Shown: positions 27,232 to 36,518 of the stretch, piece by piece
How positions within the stretch are numbered: the first letter of the stretch is position 1
Layout: each line of letters starts with the position of its first letter
DNA from: Thiovibrio frasassiensis
Lineage (GTDB): Bacteria; Desulfobacterota; Desulfobulbia; Desulfobulbales; Desulfurivibrionaceae
Direction of reading: 5' to 3'
Length of the DNA stretch: 64,000 bases
Assembly (NCBI RefSeq): GCF_029607905.1
Contig: NZ_JAPHEH010000001.1
Location: 1,951,530 to 2,015,529, forward strand
Notes under the pieces: generated by a model
Told to the model about the DNA's origin: nothing
Databases searched by the model: none
Seen by the model: the letters and a program-made list of their open reading frames with translations, nothing else
Translations under genes and position numbers: made by a program

Positions 27232-29290
27232 AGGCAAGCTGCTGGGTAAGAATCTTGGATTGTTGCTTAACGATGGTCAAGGGCTGCGTGAAGCCTTTGC
27301 CCATGAAGTGCAACAGACCGGATACGCCCAGTATTTTGCCTTGCAGGAGGATGGTTGGCGCCTTTTTGTCTCCCGTTTGACGGAGGGGCTTGCTGATTTT
27401 CTTCAGGCACCGGCGCTAGCGGGGAAAGAGGGTTCCAAAGCCCCAGGGCAGGGCAGCCCTGATTGCGCCAACGCTCTTACCCTGGATATCCCCACCGCGC
27501 TTGCCCGTGAAGCAGTGCAGCTTTTTCGGCAGGATGGTTTGCCCTTTGCCGTCTTTTTTTCTTTGCTTAAATGCCTCCACCGGACCGTGCTCAACGATCC
27601 GACTTTGCCTCCCCTTCCTCAGTCTCACAGTGTCTTGTTTTTTGACCTCCTGGAAACAGCTGCCGCCGACTGCTGGCTCAAGGAGGAGGGGCTTGCCGCC
27701 CAGCGCCGGCTGCGGGAGGCGAAGCATTTTATTCTGAATGAAAAAAGACGCTATGCCACGATATTTCATCGAATGGCGGAGCCTGCTTGTATTGTTGATC
27801 AGCAGGGATGTCTGCTTGATGTCAATGCTGCCTTTGCGGAATTTTTTAAGGAGGGGGGCGAGAGACTGCTTGGCAAGTCGTGCCTTCAGCTTTTCGGGGT
27901 ACAAGCCTGTAAGGCCTGTTTGCTTGAAAAGAATCTGGCTGAACATGGTTCCTTTGCCAACATTGAAGTGAATCTTCCGGTAGCAGATGAGATCCGGACG
28001 GTCTTGATCAGCGGTGCGTCTTTGGGTCGGGTGCGCGGGGTGCCGGGGGGCATTGTCATTTTGCAGGATATCAGCGCACAAAGACAGACAGCGCAGGCCT
28101 TGCAGGAAAGCGAGGAACAGTTCCGCAGCCTGGTGGAAAATGTGCCGGATGTCACCTGGCAGGCGGATGCAGAGGGGACTCTGCTCTATCTCAGTCCCAA
28201 TATTAAAAGAATCTGTGGCTTCACCCCTACTGAACTGCTTGGCCGAAGCAGGTTGGACCGCGTGCATCCCGAGGATGTTGAAGAGGTCCGGAAGCGGTAT
28301 CACCGTCTTTTTGCCAAAGGCAGGGATTTTTCCTTCCGCTACCGTTTTCGGCATAAAAACGGAAAATGGCTCTGGGTTCATGACCGGGCCCGGGTTGCGG
28401 GTACGTATGCCACCGGGGTTTTTTCCGATGTCACCAAGCTGCGGAAGATGGAAGATGAGCTGAAGGAATACCGTGCTTGGCTGGAGGACATGGTTGAGGA
28501 ACGAACCCAGGAGGCCGAGGCAGTGAATCGGCAGCTGCTGCTGGAGGTTGCCGAACGCCAGCAGGCGCAGCAGCAGTTGGAACTGTTGGCGGCCAGTCTC
28601 AAGCGTTCCAACGCCGAGTTGGAGCAGTTCGCCCATGTGGCCTCCCACGATATGAAAGAGCCGCTCCTCCTTATTGTCGCCTTTGTCGAGCGTTTGCAGG
28701 CTAGATGGCCGGAAAAATTTGACGGCAAGGCGGGTGAATACCTCGCGCGGATCCTCAGGGCCGCCCGGCAATTGCAGGAATTGGTGGATGATATCCTGCA
28801 TCTCTCCAAGGTGCGTACCTGTGACCGCCCTTTCGGGGTGGTGGAATTGGATGATCTTTTGCGGGAGGTGCTGGGTGATTTTGAAGAAAGGATCAGCCAG
28901 GTGGAGGGCAATGTCTGTGTGGATGGCTTGGTGGCCGTTGTGGGAGACAAAACCCAGCTTCGGCAGTTGTTTCAGAATCTTATTGCCAACGCCCTGAAAT
29001 ACCGGCAGAAAAATCTCTCCCCGGTCATTGCGGTGAAGGGCAGAACGCTGCCCGGTAAAATCTACGAAATCACGGTGCAGGACAACGGCATTGGCTTTGA
29101 GGAAAAGCACGCGGAGCGAATTTTCCAGCCCTTTGTCCGCTTGCATGGCCGCAATGAGTATGAGGGGACCGGGATCGGCCTGGCAACCTGCGAAAAAATT
29201 GTCGCCCGGCATCGTGGGAAAATAACGGCCAAAAGCACCCCCGGCGAGGGCTCGATTTTTATTATCCAGCTGCCTCTTGGCCCATCATAG
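27224..29290 (+). CDS. Soluble PAS-domain histidine kinase
   Basis: 688 residues with no membrane segment. A unique N-terminal region (1-165) is followed by two PAS domains (about 175-290 and 300-415); the first holds a Cys-rich VQACKACLLEK stretch that could bind a ligand or cluster. A coiled coil leads to HisKA with the phospho-His in HVASHDMKEPLL near 475, then the HATPase domain with N, G1 (DNGIGF) and G2 (GTGIGLA) boxes. The start overlaps der by eight bases, so it is translationally coupled to a ribosome-assembly gene. No response regulator adjoins it. Confidence 0.88.
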   Translation: MAKGKLLGKNLGLLLNDGQGLREAFAHEVQQTGYAQYFALQEDGWRLFVSRLTEGLADFLQAPALAGKEGSKAPGQGSPDCANALTLDIPTALAREAVQLFRQDGLPFAVFFSLLKCLHRTVLNDPTLPPLPQSHSVLFFDLLETAAADCWLKEEGLAAQRRLREAKHFILNEKRRYATIFHRMAEPACIVDQQGCLLDVNAAFAEFFKEGGERLLGKSCLQLFGVQACKACLLEKNLAEHGSFANIEVNLPVADEIRTVLISGASLGRVRGVPGGIVILQDISAQRQTAQALQESEEQFRSLVENVPDVTWQADAEGTLLYLSPNIKRICGFTPTELLGRSRLDRVHPEDVEEVRKRYHRLFAKGRDFSFRYRFRHKNGKWLWVHDRARVAGTYATGVFSDVTKLRKMEDELKEYRAWLEDMVEERTQEAEAVNRQLLLEVAERQQAQQQLELLAASLKRSNAELEQFAHVASHDMKEPLLLIVAFVERLQARWPEKFDGKAGEYLARILRAARQLQELVDDILHLSKVRTCDRPFGVVELDDLLREVLGDFEERISQVEGNVCVDGLVAVVGDKTQLRQLFQNLIANALKYRQKNLSPVIAVKGRTLPGKIYEITVQDNGIGFEEKHAERIFQPFVRLHGRNEYEGTGIGLATCEKIVARHRGKITAKSTPGEGSIFIIQLPLGPS

Positions 29291-29420
29291 CGGCAGTAAA
29301 GTTCCGGATCCTGTGTTGGCCTAAGTGCCGACAACCGAGTTTCGTTCGCTTGATCTTGTCTAACCGTTGAATGGTGCAAATGGCTTGCCCGCCTCCTGTA
29401 ACAGGGCGCAGTTCCTTCAT
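29262..29420 (-). CDS. Candidate 52-residue basic protein
   Basis: A short frame from ATG 29420 is preceded by GGGGAGG five bases upstream on the minus strand, a near-ideal ribosome-binding site. It encodes a basic peptide (MKELRPVTGGG start, LDKIKRTKLGCRH middle). It runs into the end of the histidine kinase gene by about 29 bases. No family is recognised and there is no other support for it. It would be transcribed divergently from nrdJ. Confidence 0.3.
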   Translation of the reverse strand: MKELRPVTGGGQAICTIQRLDKIKRTKLGCRHLGQHRIRNFTAAMMGQEAAG

Positions 29421-29482
29421 TTTTTCCTCCCCTTTTTTTATCTGAAAAAGTGCTTCCTTCCCGGCCCCTCTTTGGGTATGCT

Positions 29483-29531
29483 GTACCATATATTGTGGTG
29501 GTATATGCTGCAGATGTGCCATATCGTGTTT
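29483..29531 (+). promoter_or_regulatory. Tandem NrdR-box-like operator upstream of nrdJ
   Basis: Box 1 at 29483-29498 (GTACCATATATTGTGG) matches about 12 of 16 positions of the NrdR consensus acaCwAtATaTwGtgt. Box 2 at 29516-29531 (GTGCCATATCGTGTTT) is weaker. Their starts are 33 bases apart, about three helical turns, the usual NrdR spacing. They lie about 180 bases before nrdJ in the 419-base gap after the histidine kinase gene. The rest of the gap shows no riboswitch or firm gene. Confidence 0.65.
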
Positions 29532-29709
29532 TGTCCCGCGATAATCAAGATGGACGTGTAAAAAGAGAAAAAGGCCACAGGTCCATAACGCAGGGAAACA
29601 AGCCTGTGAGATATAGAAATCAAAGAGTTGCCAAACAATCACCGTTGTAATCGAGGCTTTTTGAAGTTTGCGGTTGCAACAATCATGACATTTACCCGAG
29701 GGGTGCCCG

Positions 29710-31893
29710 ATGGAGTTACCAATCAGTTTTGATGAAGCGCTGAAGGAGTGGGAGCGTTTTGAAGAGTATCTGGTCCAGGCCAGGTATGCTGTCCGCAATA
29801 ATAAGACCGGGCTGCCCATGGAAAAAGACATGAGCCAGGTGTTGTTGCGCATCAGTAAGCAGTTCAAGCACCCTGCGGTGGCCAAGGCCCTGGTCCACGG
29901 AACCATTATTACAGCGACGCCTTTTCTGATGAACGGCGGCAACCCCTATACCCGGCGGGCGGGTTATTATTCCTGTTATCCCTTGGGCGATGTGGAAGAT
30001 TCCACCGATGCGATCTTTGATATGGAGCGGGATCTGGTCAGCATCTTCCAGCATGCCGGCGGCGGTGGCATCGATGTGACCAAGATCCGGCCCAAGGGAA
30101 CCATTGTGGACAACGGCCAGGGGCTTGCCTCCGGTCCGGTTTCCTTTGCCAAGGGGTTTTCCCACCTTTCCGAGCGCATCAGCCAGGGGGGTAAACGTCG
30201 GGGCGCCCTGATGATTCAAGCGGACTGGGATATCAAGGACGTCAAGGAATTCGTCACCTTTAAGGGGGATAATCCTGGCCGCTACACCGGCTGTAATATC
30301 TCGCTCAATGTCACCGACGAGAAGTTTTGGAAGGATGAAGAGCTCACCAATCTGGTGGCCGAATACATCTGGAAGTCCGGTGATCCCGGCCTGCTGTTTA
30401 CCCAGAAGAGCATGGCCAATACCCCGGTGCTGGCCAAATACAATCCGGTTTTTTCCAACCCGTGCGGCGAATATCTTTCCACCAAGGATACTGCCTGCAA
30501 CCTGCTTACGGTCAACCTGTCAAAGTGCCTTGAAGAGGAGCAGGAGAAGTTTTTTGACCGCGTTTTCGAGGCAGCCAGGCTCGCGGCCGTGGCCGGCAAT
30601 GAGATCCTCGATCTGGGGGGCTTTCCGCCCATTGAGCGGATCAAGGCCAACACCCTCAAGTTCCGTCCCATCGGTATAGGCTTTACCGGGTTGCACCATG
30701 CCATGAACCATTTTGGGGTTTCCTATGCCGATGAGCATGAGGCCCCGCTCTTTGCCAAGGCGACTCAGTTGGTCCTGATGCTGGGCTCCATGCAGGGCAG
30801 TCTCGACTACGCCGAGTTCATTAAGAAGGAGGGCAAGCAGAAGAAGCTCACTCCCCAGGAATGGAACATGACCTATGTCGATAAGATCGACAGCGAGGCC
30901 GCGGCCTTCATCGAGTCGGATATGCCCAACAAAGCGCAGTGGCACAAGCGTGCGGGCGATATATTTACTACCCTGCGCAAGCTCGGCGGTCTGTATAACT
31001 CGGTGACCACCTCGCAAGCCCCCACCGGTTCCATCTCCCAGTTGATGCGGGTGGCCTGTACCGGGGTGGAGCCCTATTTCTCCATGATCCAGCGCCGCAA
31101 GGTCAAGGATGTGGATGATTCCTGGAAGGAGTTCATTCTCGTGCCCCTGGAGTTTTACCAGTACGAGGAGGAGAAGTTGGAATGGGTTGCCGAACAGACC
31201 GCGCACAAGATCGAGCCGTATCAGCAGATCCGGATTCTCGAGGCGTGCCAAGCTTTCAATCATACCGCAGTTTCGAAAACCATCAACCTGCCCGCCGACA
31301 CCACGGTGGAGGATATCAAGAAGATCCTCCAGTATGCCCGGAAAAGCAATCTCAAGGGCATCACCATGTTCCGCGATTCCTCCATGGAGGGGGTGTTGAG
31401 CGATCATGGCGGCAAGCTGGCGGAGACCTGCGAATTCTGCGATATGGACGTGCGCAGCGGCAGCACCTACAAGTTCCGGGGGCCTGCGCCGTTGTATATC
31501 ACGGCGAACAAGGGCGGACAGGGGCATGTGCGCGAGATTTTCCTCAACACCACCAAGTCCGGTTCGACTCTGCATGGGATGAGCGAGGCCCTGGGCCGGG
31601 TTATTTCCGTGGCGCTCCAGCACGACTACCGGCTGGTGGGTAAGATTGCCAGGACCTTGGAGGATATCTCCTCCGACGGTGCCTGGATCAGCGCCTCGCT
31701 GGGCAGGGTCTATTCCATCCCCGCGGCCCTGGCCAAGGTTCTTGATAAGAATGCGGAGAATGAGGTGGAGGGCGATCCGGAACCCTATGTCGAGCCTTCC
31801 TCCTATGCTTCCTGCCCGGCGTGCGGCAAGTTGAGCCTGCGGCGAAGCGGCGGCTGCAACCAGTGCGTGAGTTGCGGGTATTCCTCCTGTTGA
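29710..31893 (+). CDS. nrdJ: Adenosylcobalamin-dependent (class II) ribonucleotide reductase
   Basis: 727 residues; GAGGGG precedes the ATG. Reduces ribonucleotides to deoxyribonucleotides using a radical generated from B12. Seen are the substrate-site NPCGE motif, a paired Cys (GYYSC) early on, TSQAPTGSISQL near the middle, and a Cys-rich zinc-ribbon-like tail (CPACG ... CNQCVSCGYSSC) that also carries the redox Cys pair. No nrdB or nrdG lies nearby, as expected for class II. Length is that of the short bacterial class II type. Upstream NrdR-like boxes suggest repression by NrdR when dATP is high. Confidence 0.93.
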   Translation: MELPISFDEALKEWERFEEYLVQARYAVRNNKTGLPMEKDMSQVLLRISKQFKHPAVAKALVHGTIITATPFLMNGGNPYTRRAGYYSCYPLGDVEDSTDAIFDMERDLVSIFQHAGGGGIDVTKIRPKGTIVDNGQGLASGPVSFAKGFSHLSERISQGGKRRGALMIQADWDIKDVKEFVTFKGDNPGRYTGCNISLNVTDEKFWKDEELTNLVAEYIWKSGDPGLLFTQKSMANTPVLAKYNPVFSNPCGEYLSTKDTACNLLTVNLSKCLEEEQEKFFDRVFEAARLAAVAGNEILDLGGFPPIERIKANTLKFRPIGIGFTGLHHAMNHFGVSYADEHEAPLFAKATQLVLMLGSMQGSLDYAEFIKKEGKQKKLTPQEWNMTYVDKIDSEAAAFIESDMPNKAQWHKRAGDIFTTLRKLGGLYNSVTTSQAPTGSISQLMRVACTGVEPYFSMIQRRKVKDVDDSWKEFILVPLEFYQYEEEKLEWVAEQTAHKIEPYQQIRILEACQAFNHTAVSKTINLPADTTVEDIKKILQYARKSNLKGITMFRDSSMEGVLSDHGGKLAETCEFCDMDVRSGSTYKFRGPAPLYITANKGGQGHVREIFLNTTKSGSTLHGMSEALGRVISVALQHDYRLVGKIARTLEDISSDGAWISASLGRVYSIPAALAKVLDKNAENEVEGDPEPYVEPSSYASCPACGKLSLRRSGGCNQCVSCGYSSC

Positions 31894-31913
31894 ACGGATA
31901 GGAGCGGATTGGC

Positions 31914-33866
31914 ATGCAATCAGGCCCGCAACAAGGCAGATATAACAAGGCGGTCATGGCTTTCATGGCCGTCTTGTTTTTTTTTATGGCCTTGGGTGAT
32001 TTCATCATTGCCCACCACCAGCGGGATTTTTTGTATTCTCGGGCGGAAAATCAGGCCCGTCGCGATCTGCAGTTGATGGCGGCCAATTTCATTGAGCCTC
32101 TGATCAAGTATGATTACGAATCGATAACCCGATTCATCCTGCGTTGGGGCGAAGAACATCCGGAGGTTGTTCGCCTGGCTGCGGTGGGTCCCGCAGGGCG
32201 AGATTTGATCACCTTCAGCCGCCCGAAAGAAGAGGGGAAGTTTTTTCTGGTAGAGGAGAAGGTCCGTTTTCAGGGCAAAGGACTCTTAATCCTCCAGATG
32301 GTCTCTTCTTCCACCGAGGTGGATGGGCTTCTGCGCAAGCTGCATTGGCAGTTGGGGCTTGCCTCGTTTCTCATGACGGCCATAGCGGGAATCGTCCTGT
32401 GGTTAACCCTGAGGCGTATCGCCCTCGCCCCTCTGGAAATGGAAATCGGCCTGCGTTTGGAGACGGAGCAGAAGCTGGCCTCGGCGCACCAACAGCTTGA
32501 GGAGCGGGTCCGAGAGCGGACCGTCGATTTAGAAGGAGCCAATCTTCTCTTGCAGAAAGAGATTGCGGTGCGTCATGCCGCGGAAGAGCAGTTTGCCAGA
32601 TTGCATCGGGAGTATGAGCTGATCTTGAAATCCGCCGGCGAGGGGATCTATGGCTTGGACACCCAGGGACGACTTACCTTTATCAACTTGGCTGGCTTGC
32701 AGATCCTTGGTTTCGAGGAAGTGGAATTGATCGGCAGACATCTCCATGATTTTCACCATCACGTGCGTTGGGATGGTGACCCCTATGGCCGTGAAGATTG
32801 TCCGGTGTGTGCTGCCTATGGTGAGGGAAGGAAAAACCGGGGAGGAGAAAGCTACTTCGGCAGAAAAGACGGTACTGTCTTTCCGGTGGAGTTTGTCTGT
32901 ACCCCCCTGGTGGAAGGGGAGAAGGTTCTGGGTACGGTGGTGGTCTTTGAAGACATCACCGTGCGCAAGCAGGCCGAACATGATCTGCTTGCCCTGACCG
33001 ATACCCTGGAGCGGCGGGTCATGGAGCGTACCGCCCGCATGGACGCCGCCAATCTTGAATTGCGGGAAACTCTGGGGCAGTTGGAACAGACCCAGGCCCA
33101 ACTCGTGCAATCGGGAAAGATGGCGGCCCTGGGTGATCTGGTGGCAGGCGTTGCCCATGAAATCAACACCCCGGTGGGCGTGGGCGTAACAGCGGCCTCG
33201 CACCTGGAAAACAAAACCCGTGAGATTGTGGCGCTCTATGCGGAAGGGCGTATGAGCCGCAGCGATCTTGATCGGTATCTTGCCCTCTGTCAGGAAGCGG
33301 CGAATCTTATTTTCTCCAATCTCAACCGGGCAGCGGAGCTTATCCGCAGCTTCAAACAGGTGGCGGTGGATCAATCCGGGGAAGGGCGCAGGCCTTTTCG
33401 GGTTAAGGAGTACCTGGCCGAGGTCTGCCTGAGCCTCAGGCCGGTTTTAAAGAATACCGGCCATCGCCTGGAGATCTCCTGTCCCGAGGATTTGGAGTTG
33501 AACAGCTACCCCGGTGCCTTTTCCCAGATCGTTACCAACTTCATCACCAACTCGTTGACCCATGCCTATGATGAGGATCAGGCCGGCTTTCTGCATGTGG
33601 AGATCGGGCTGGAGGGAGGCAATGTCCGGTTTGCATACAGCGACGACGGAAAGGGTATGACCGCCGATCTGGTCAGCCATGCCTTTGATCCCTTTTTTAC
33701 GACAAATAGGGAAAAAGGGGGGAGCGGTTTAGGGCTGCATATCGTATATAATCTTGTAACCCAGAAATTACTGGGGACAATTATCTGCGAAAGCATGCCA
33801 GGAAAGGGGACATCCTTTGTCCTGTTTTTCCCGGCTGTCATACCTGGGGGGGTATCGCATGGTTGA
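31914..33866 (+). CDS. Membrane histidine kinase with PAS domain
   Basis: 650 residues. A membrane segment at about 13-32 and another at about 148-168 bracket a periplasmic sensor of about 115 residues. A coiled coil follows, then a PAS domain (about 235-355) with a CPVCAAY insert, and a second coiled coil. The phospho-His lies in AGVAHEINTPVG near 415, and the HATPase domain carries DDGKGM and GSGLGLHI. The H-box type (HEINTP) is that of the HisKA-like group in Desulfobacterota. Its end overlaps the next gene by eight bases (ATGGTTGA), so the pair is a coupled two-component system. Confidence 0.9.
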   Translation: MQSGPQQGRYNKAVMAFMAVLFFFMALGDFIIAHHQRDFLYSRAENQARRDLQLMAANFIEPLIKYDYESITRFILRWGEEHPEVVRLAAVGPAGRDLITFSRPKEEGKFFLVEEKVRFQGKGLLILQMVSSSTEVDGLLRKLHWQLGLASFLMTAIAGIVLWLTLRRIALAPLEMEIGLRLETEQKLASAHQQLEERVRERTVDLEGANLLLQKEIAVRHAAEEQFARLHREYELILKSAGEGIYGLDTQGRLTFINLAGLQILGFEEVELIGRHLHDFHHHVRWDGDPYGREDCPVCAAYGEGRKNRGGESYFGRKDGTVFPVEFVCTPLVEGEKVLGTVVVFEDITVRKQAEHDLLALTDTLERRVMERTARMDAANLELRETLGQLEQTQAQLVQSGKMAALGDLVAGVAHEINTPVGVGVTAASHLENKTREIVALYAEGRMSRSDLDRYLALCQEAANLIFSNLNRAAELIRSFKQVAVDQSGEGRRPFRVKEYLAEVCLSLRPVLKNTGHRLEISCPEDLELNSYPGAFSQIVTNFITNSLTHAYDEDQAGFLHVEIGLEGGNVRFAYSDDGKGMTADLVSHAFDPFFTTNREKGGSGLGLHIVYNLVTQKLLGTIICESMPGKGTSFVLFFPAVIPGGVSHG

Positions 33867-35415
33867 ATCACCTGAGGCGGTTTTTTTTGCCGATGAACCG
33901 GAGGGGAGTGTGTCACCCCGACAACAGGCTGTGGGTAAAGGTGCCTGGAAGGTGCTGGTGGTTGACGACGAAGAAGAGGTGCATGCCGTCACCAAGCTGG
34001 TTCTCGCGGATTTTTCTTATGAGAATAAAGGGCTGCTTTTTCTCCATGCCTATTCCGGCAAGGAGGCCAGGGCTCTTATTGCCGAGCATCCCGATACCGC
34101 CATTATTTTTCTCGACGTGGTCATGGAGAAAAACGATGCCGGGCTTGAAGTGGTTCGCCATATCCGGGAGGAGCTGAAAAATTCCTTTGTCCGGATCATT
34201 CTGCGCACCGGCCAGCCTGGCCAGGCGCCTGCGGAAAAAGTAATCATCGAGTATGACATCAATGATTACAAGGAAAAGACCGAACTCACCGCCCAGAAAC
34301 TTTTCACCACCATGGTTGCTTCCCTTCGTTCCTATCGGGACATCCTCACCATCGATGCCAACCGAAAGGGACTGGAGAAGATTATCGATGCGGCCACCTA
34401 TATCTGCCGCCTCCGCTCGATCAAAAATCTGGCCAGCGGAGTCTTGACCCAGCTGGTTTCCATCCTGCATCTCAGCGAAAATGCCCTCTATTGTCAGACC
34501 TCGGGGATCGCGGTGGCTAATTTACAGGGTAATTTTAAGATGCTGGCCGCCACCGGGGCTTATGAGCCGTATATCGATGCCGAGACCAAGGGGGACTTGC
34601 CTGACAATGTTCTTGATTGTGTCCAGCAGGTGACGACGCTCAAGAAATCTATTTGTCTGGATAATCGGTATATCGGTTATTTTTGCAGTGAGCGTGGAGA
34701 AGAAACGGTTATTTATCTTGAGGGATGGCGGGACCTCAGCGTCCTTGACCGGCGGATGATCGAGGTTTTTTGCAGCAACGTGCAGGTGGCCTATGAAAAT
34801 GTGCTCCTGAATCAGGAGATAGAAGGAACCCAGAAGGAGATCATCTATACTCTGGGCCAGCTTGCCGAGATGCGGTCCCTTGAAACCGGCAATCATGTCC
34901 ATCGGGTGGCCGAATACAGTCGGTTGCTTGCGGAGAAACATGGCTTAAGCCAGCGGGAGGTGGAGGTGATCCGTCTGGCTTCTTCCATGCATGATGTGGG
35001 CAAGGTCGCCATCCCGGATGCCATCCTCAATAAAACCGGGCCGTTGAGCCCCGCTGAGTTTGAGGTCATGAAGACCCATACCATCCGGGCTCAGGAGATG
35101 CTGGGCCTTTCCGATCGGGAGATTGTCAAGGCCGCCATTGTCATTGCCATGCAGCACCACGAAAAGTTTGACGGCAGCGGCTACCCCAAAGGGTTGAAGG
35201 GGGAGGAGATCCACATCAGTGCGAGAATCACGGCCATAGCCGATGTGTTTGATGCCTTGGGTAGTGACCGTTCGTATCGCCAGGCCTGGGAGATGGAGGC
35301 CATCCTCGATCTTATCCGGACGGAACGGGGCGCGCATTTCGACCCGGTTCTGGTGGATCTCTTTTTTGAAAATATCGAGGCGATCCTGGCCATCAAAATC
35401 ACCCTGGCCGAGTAG
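33859..35415 (+). CDS. Response regulator with DUF3369 and HD-GYP c-di-GMP phosphodiesterase
   Basis: 518 residues from ATG 33859, overlapping the kinase gene by eight bases. REC domain at about 30-155 with the phospho-acceptor Asp near 86 (FLDVVME). DUF3369, a GAF-like input domain, spans about 165-310. The HD-GYP domain (about 325-515) has SSMHDVGKVAIPD near 377 and HHEKFDGSGYP near 433, all key residues present. It should degrade c-di-GMP when phosphorylated by the adjacent kinase. It opposes the two cyclases at the left end of the window. Its stop is three bases from the stop of the convergent ParB-like gene. Confidence 0.92.
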   Translation: MVESPEAVFFADEPEGSVSPRQQAVGKGAWKVLVVDDEEEVHAVTKLVLADFSYENKGLLFLHAYSGKEARALIAEHPDTAIIFLDVVMEKNDAGLEVVRHIREELKNSFVRIILRTGQPGQAPAEKVIIEYDINDYKEKTELTAQKLFTTMVASLRSYRDILTIDANRKGLEKIIDAATYICRLRSIKNLASGVLTQLVSILHLSENALYCQTSGIAVANLQGNFKMLAATGAYEPYIDAETKGDLPDNVLDCVQQVTTLKKSICLDNRYIGYFCSERGEETVIYLEGWRDLSVLDRRMIEVFCSNVQVAYENVLLNQEIEGTQKEIIYTLGQLAEMRSLETGNHVHRVAEYSRLLAEKHGLSQREVEVIRLASSMHDVGKVAIPDAILNKTGPLSPAEFEVMKTHTIRAQEMLGLSDREIVKAAIVIAMQHHEKFDGSGYPKGLKGEEIHISARITAIADVFDALGSDRSYRQAWEMEAILDLIRTERGAHFDPVLVDLFFENIEAILAIKITLAE

Positions 35416-35418
35416 CGC

Positions 35419-36384
35419 CTATTCCGGCTTCAAGGCAGTAGCGATGAGCGGCCAGGCCCTGTGCAGTGCTTCCCGGTTGGCAAAGGGGATGGCAAGCTGT
35501 ACCTGATCCTGTTCAAAAGAGGGCGAGTGGTTCAAGGTGATACCCCCCGGCAGCTTGAGGGTGGCAACGAAGGTGCGGAATTCCTCTTCCGCCTCCCCGA
35601 GCCTCGGGAAACGCTGTTCGGTGAGCCACTGCATGAGGCGGGCGGTTTTTTGCGGGATGTTGGTTTCTTTGGGGTCAAGGATTTCCCGTACCTCGGGCTG
35701 GCTGAGGAGGGCCATGATCGAGGTCTGGTTTCTGGCTGCCAGCTCCCGACTGATGACGGTGATTTTTTTCTGGTTGCTGACGCTGAGGCTGAGCATTTCC
35801 ATGACCTCGTACAGGGAGAGGCGGTCGGTGAAATTCAGGGCCAGTAATTCCCTGGCCACTCCATCGTGCAGCCTCCCTTCATGGAGCGCCGTGAGCAGAT
35901 GATCTTCAAGCCCGAGGAGCTGCAGCAGGCTGTGCAGGTGATGGCGGTGCGGTTCCAGACCCAGGGCGGGAAGAAATCGCTGGGCCGCCTCGTTTTCTTC
36001 CAGATGTTCGAGGATTTTTTCGAAAAAGATTGCCTGCTCCACCACGGTGATATTGCCCCGGAGGATGGTGTCTTCCAGGTTGATGGCCAGGGCTTCCGCC
36101 CGCGGGGTATCCGCCGGTAAAACCAGGCAGATGGTTGAGACGCTGTCCCGAGCTTCCGCAGCCGCCATCAAACGTCTGCGGCCGCTGACGATCTCCATGG
36201 TGGTCCGGCCCTGTTCCCTGAGGATGGGAGGATGGAGGATTCCGCTTCGGGCAACGGAGGCCAGCAGCTCCGCGCTTGGCTGCGGTGCTTCTTCCGGGCT
36301 CAGGCTGTTGCTGAAGTCCTGAAAGTTGATGTGGTGCAGATTGACGAGACTTGAGCGGAAGGCATGGGGCATTGGCGTTCTCAT
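35419..36384 (-). CDS. ParB/Spo0J-like N-terminal-domain protein
   Basis: 321 residues from ATG 36384; an in-frame TTG at 36441 and an ATG four codons further in are alternatives, none with a clear ribosome-binding site. The N-terminal ParB-like domain (about 30-130) has the SGRRRLMAA (GxRRxxA) CTPase-type motif. A helical centre rich in Leu follows. No helix-turn-helix is obvious and no ParA gene lies nearby, so it is not an ordinary chromosome partitioning ParB. Divergent from a RibD-C gene by about 135 bases. Confidence 0.75.
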   Translation of the reverse strand: MRTPMPHAFRSSLVNLHHINFQDFSNSLSPEEAPQPSAELLASVARSGILHPPILREQGRTTMEIVSGRRRLMAAAEARDSVSTICLVLPADTPRAEALAINLEDTILRGNITVVEQAIFFEKILEHLEENEAAQRFLPALGLEPHRHHLHSLLQLLGLEDHLLTALHEGRLHDGVARELLALNFTDRLSLYEVMEMLSLSVSNQKKITVISRELAARNQTSIMALLSQPEVREILDPKETNIPQKTARLMQWLTEQRFPRLGEAEEEFRTFVATLKLPGGITLNHSPSFEQDQVQLAIPFANREALHRAWPLIATALKPE

Positions 36385-36518
36385 GGACTGTTGAGGTTCG
36401 TGGATGCTTGACTCTATGGGAAAAAACCCCCAGCTTGTCAATGAAATTTACAGGCTTTTTTTGCAATCATCCGTCGGGCTTCTGGCATTTGTCGCCGGGA
36501 CGGTTGGGAGGGGGCGGT

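Noticed and set aside
29291-29709. Cobalamin riboswitch upstream of nrdJ
   Set aside because: Class II reductases often have one, but no B12-box-like GCCACTG or related core is visible in the gap.
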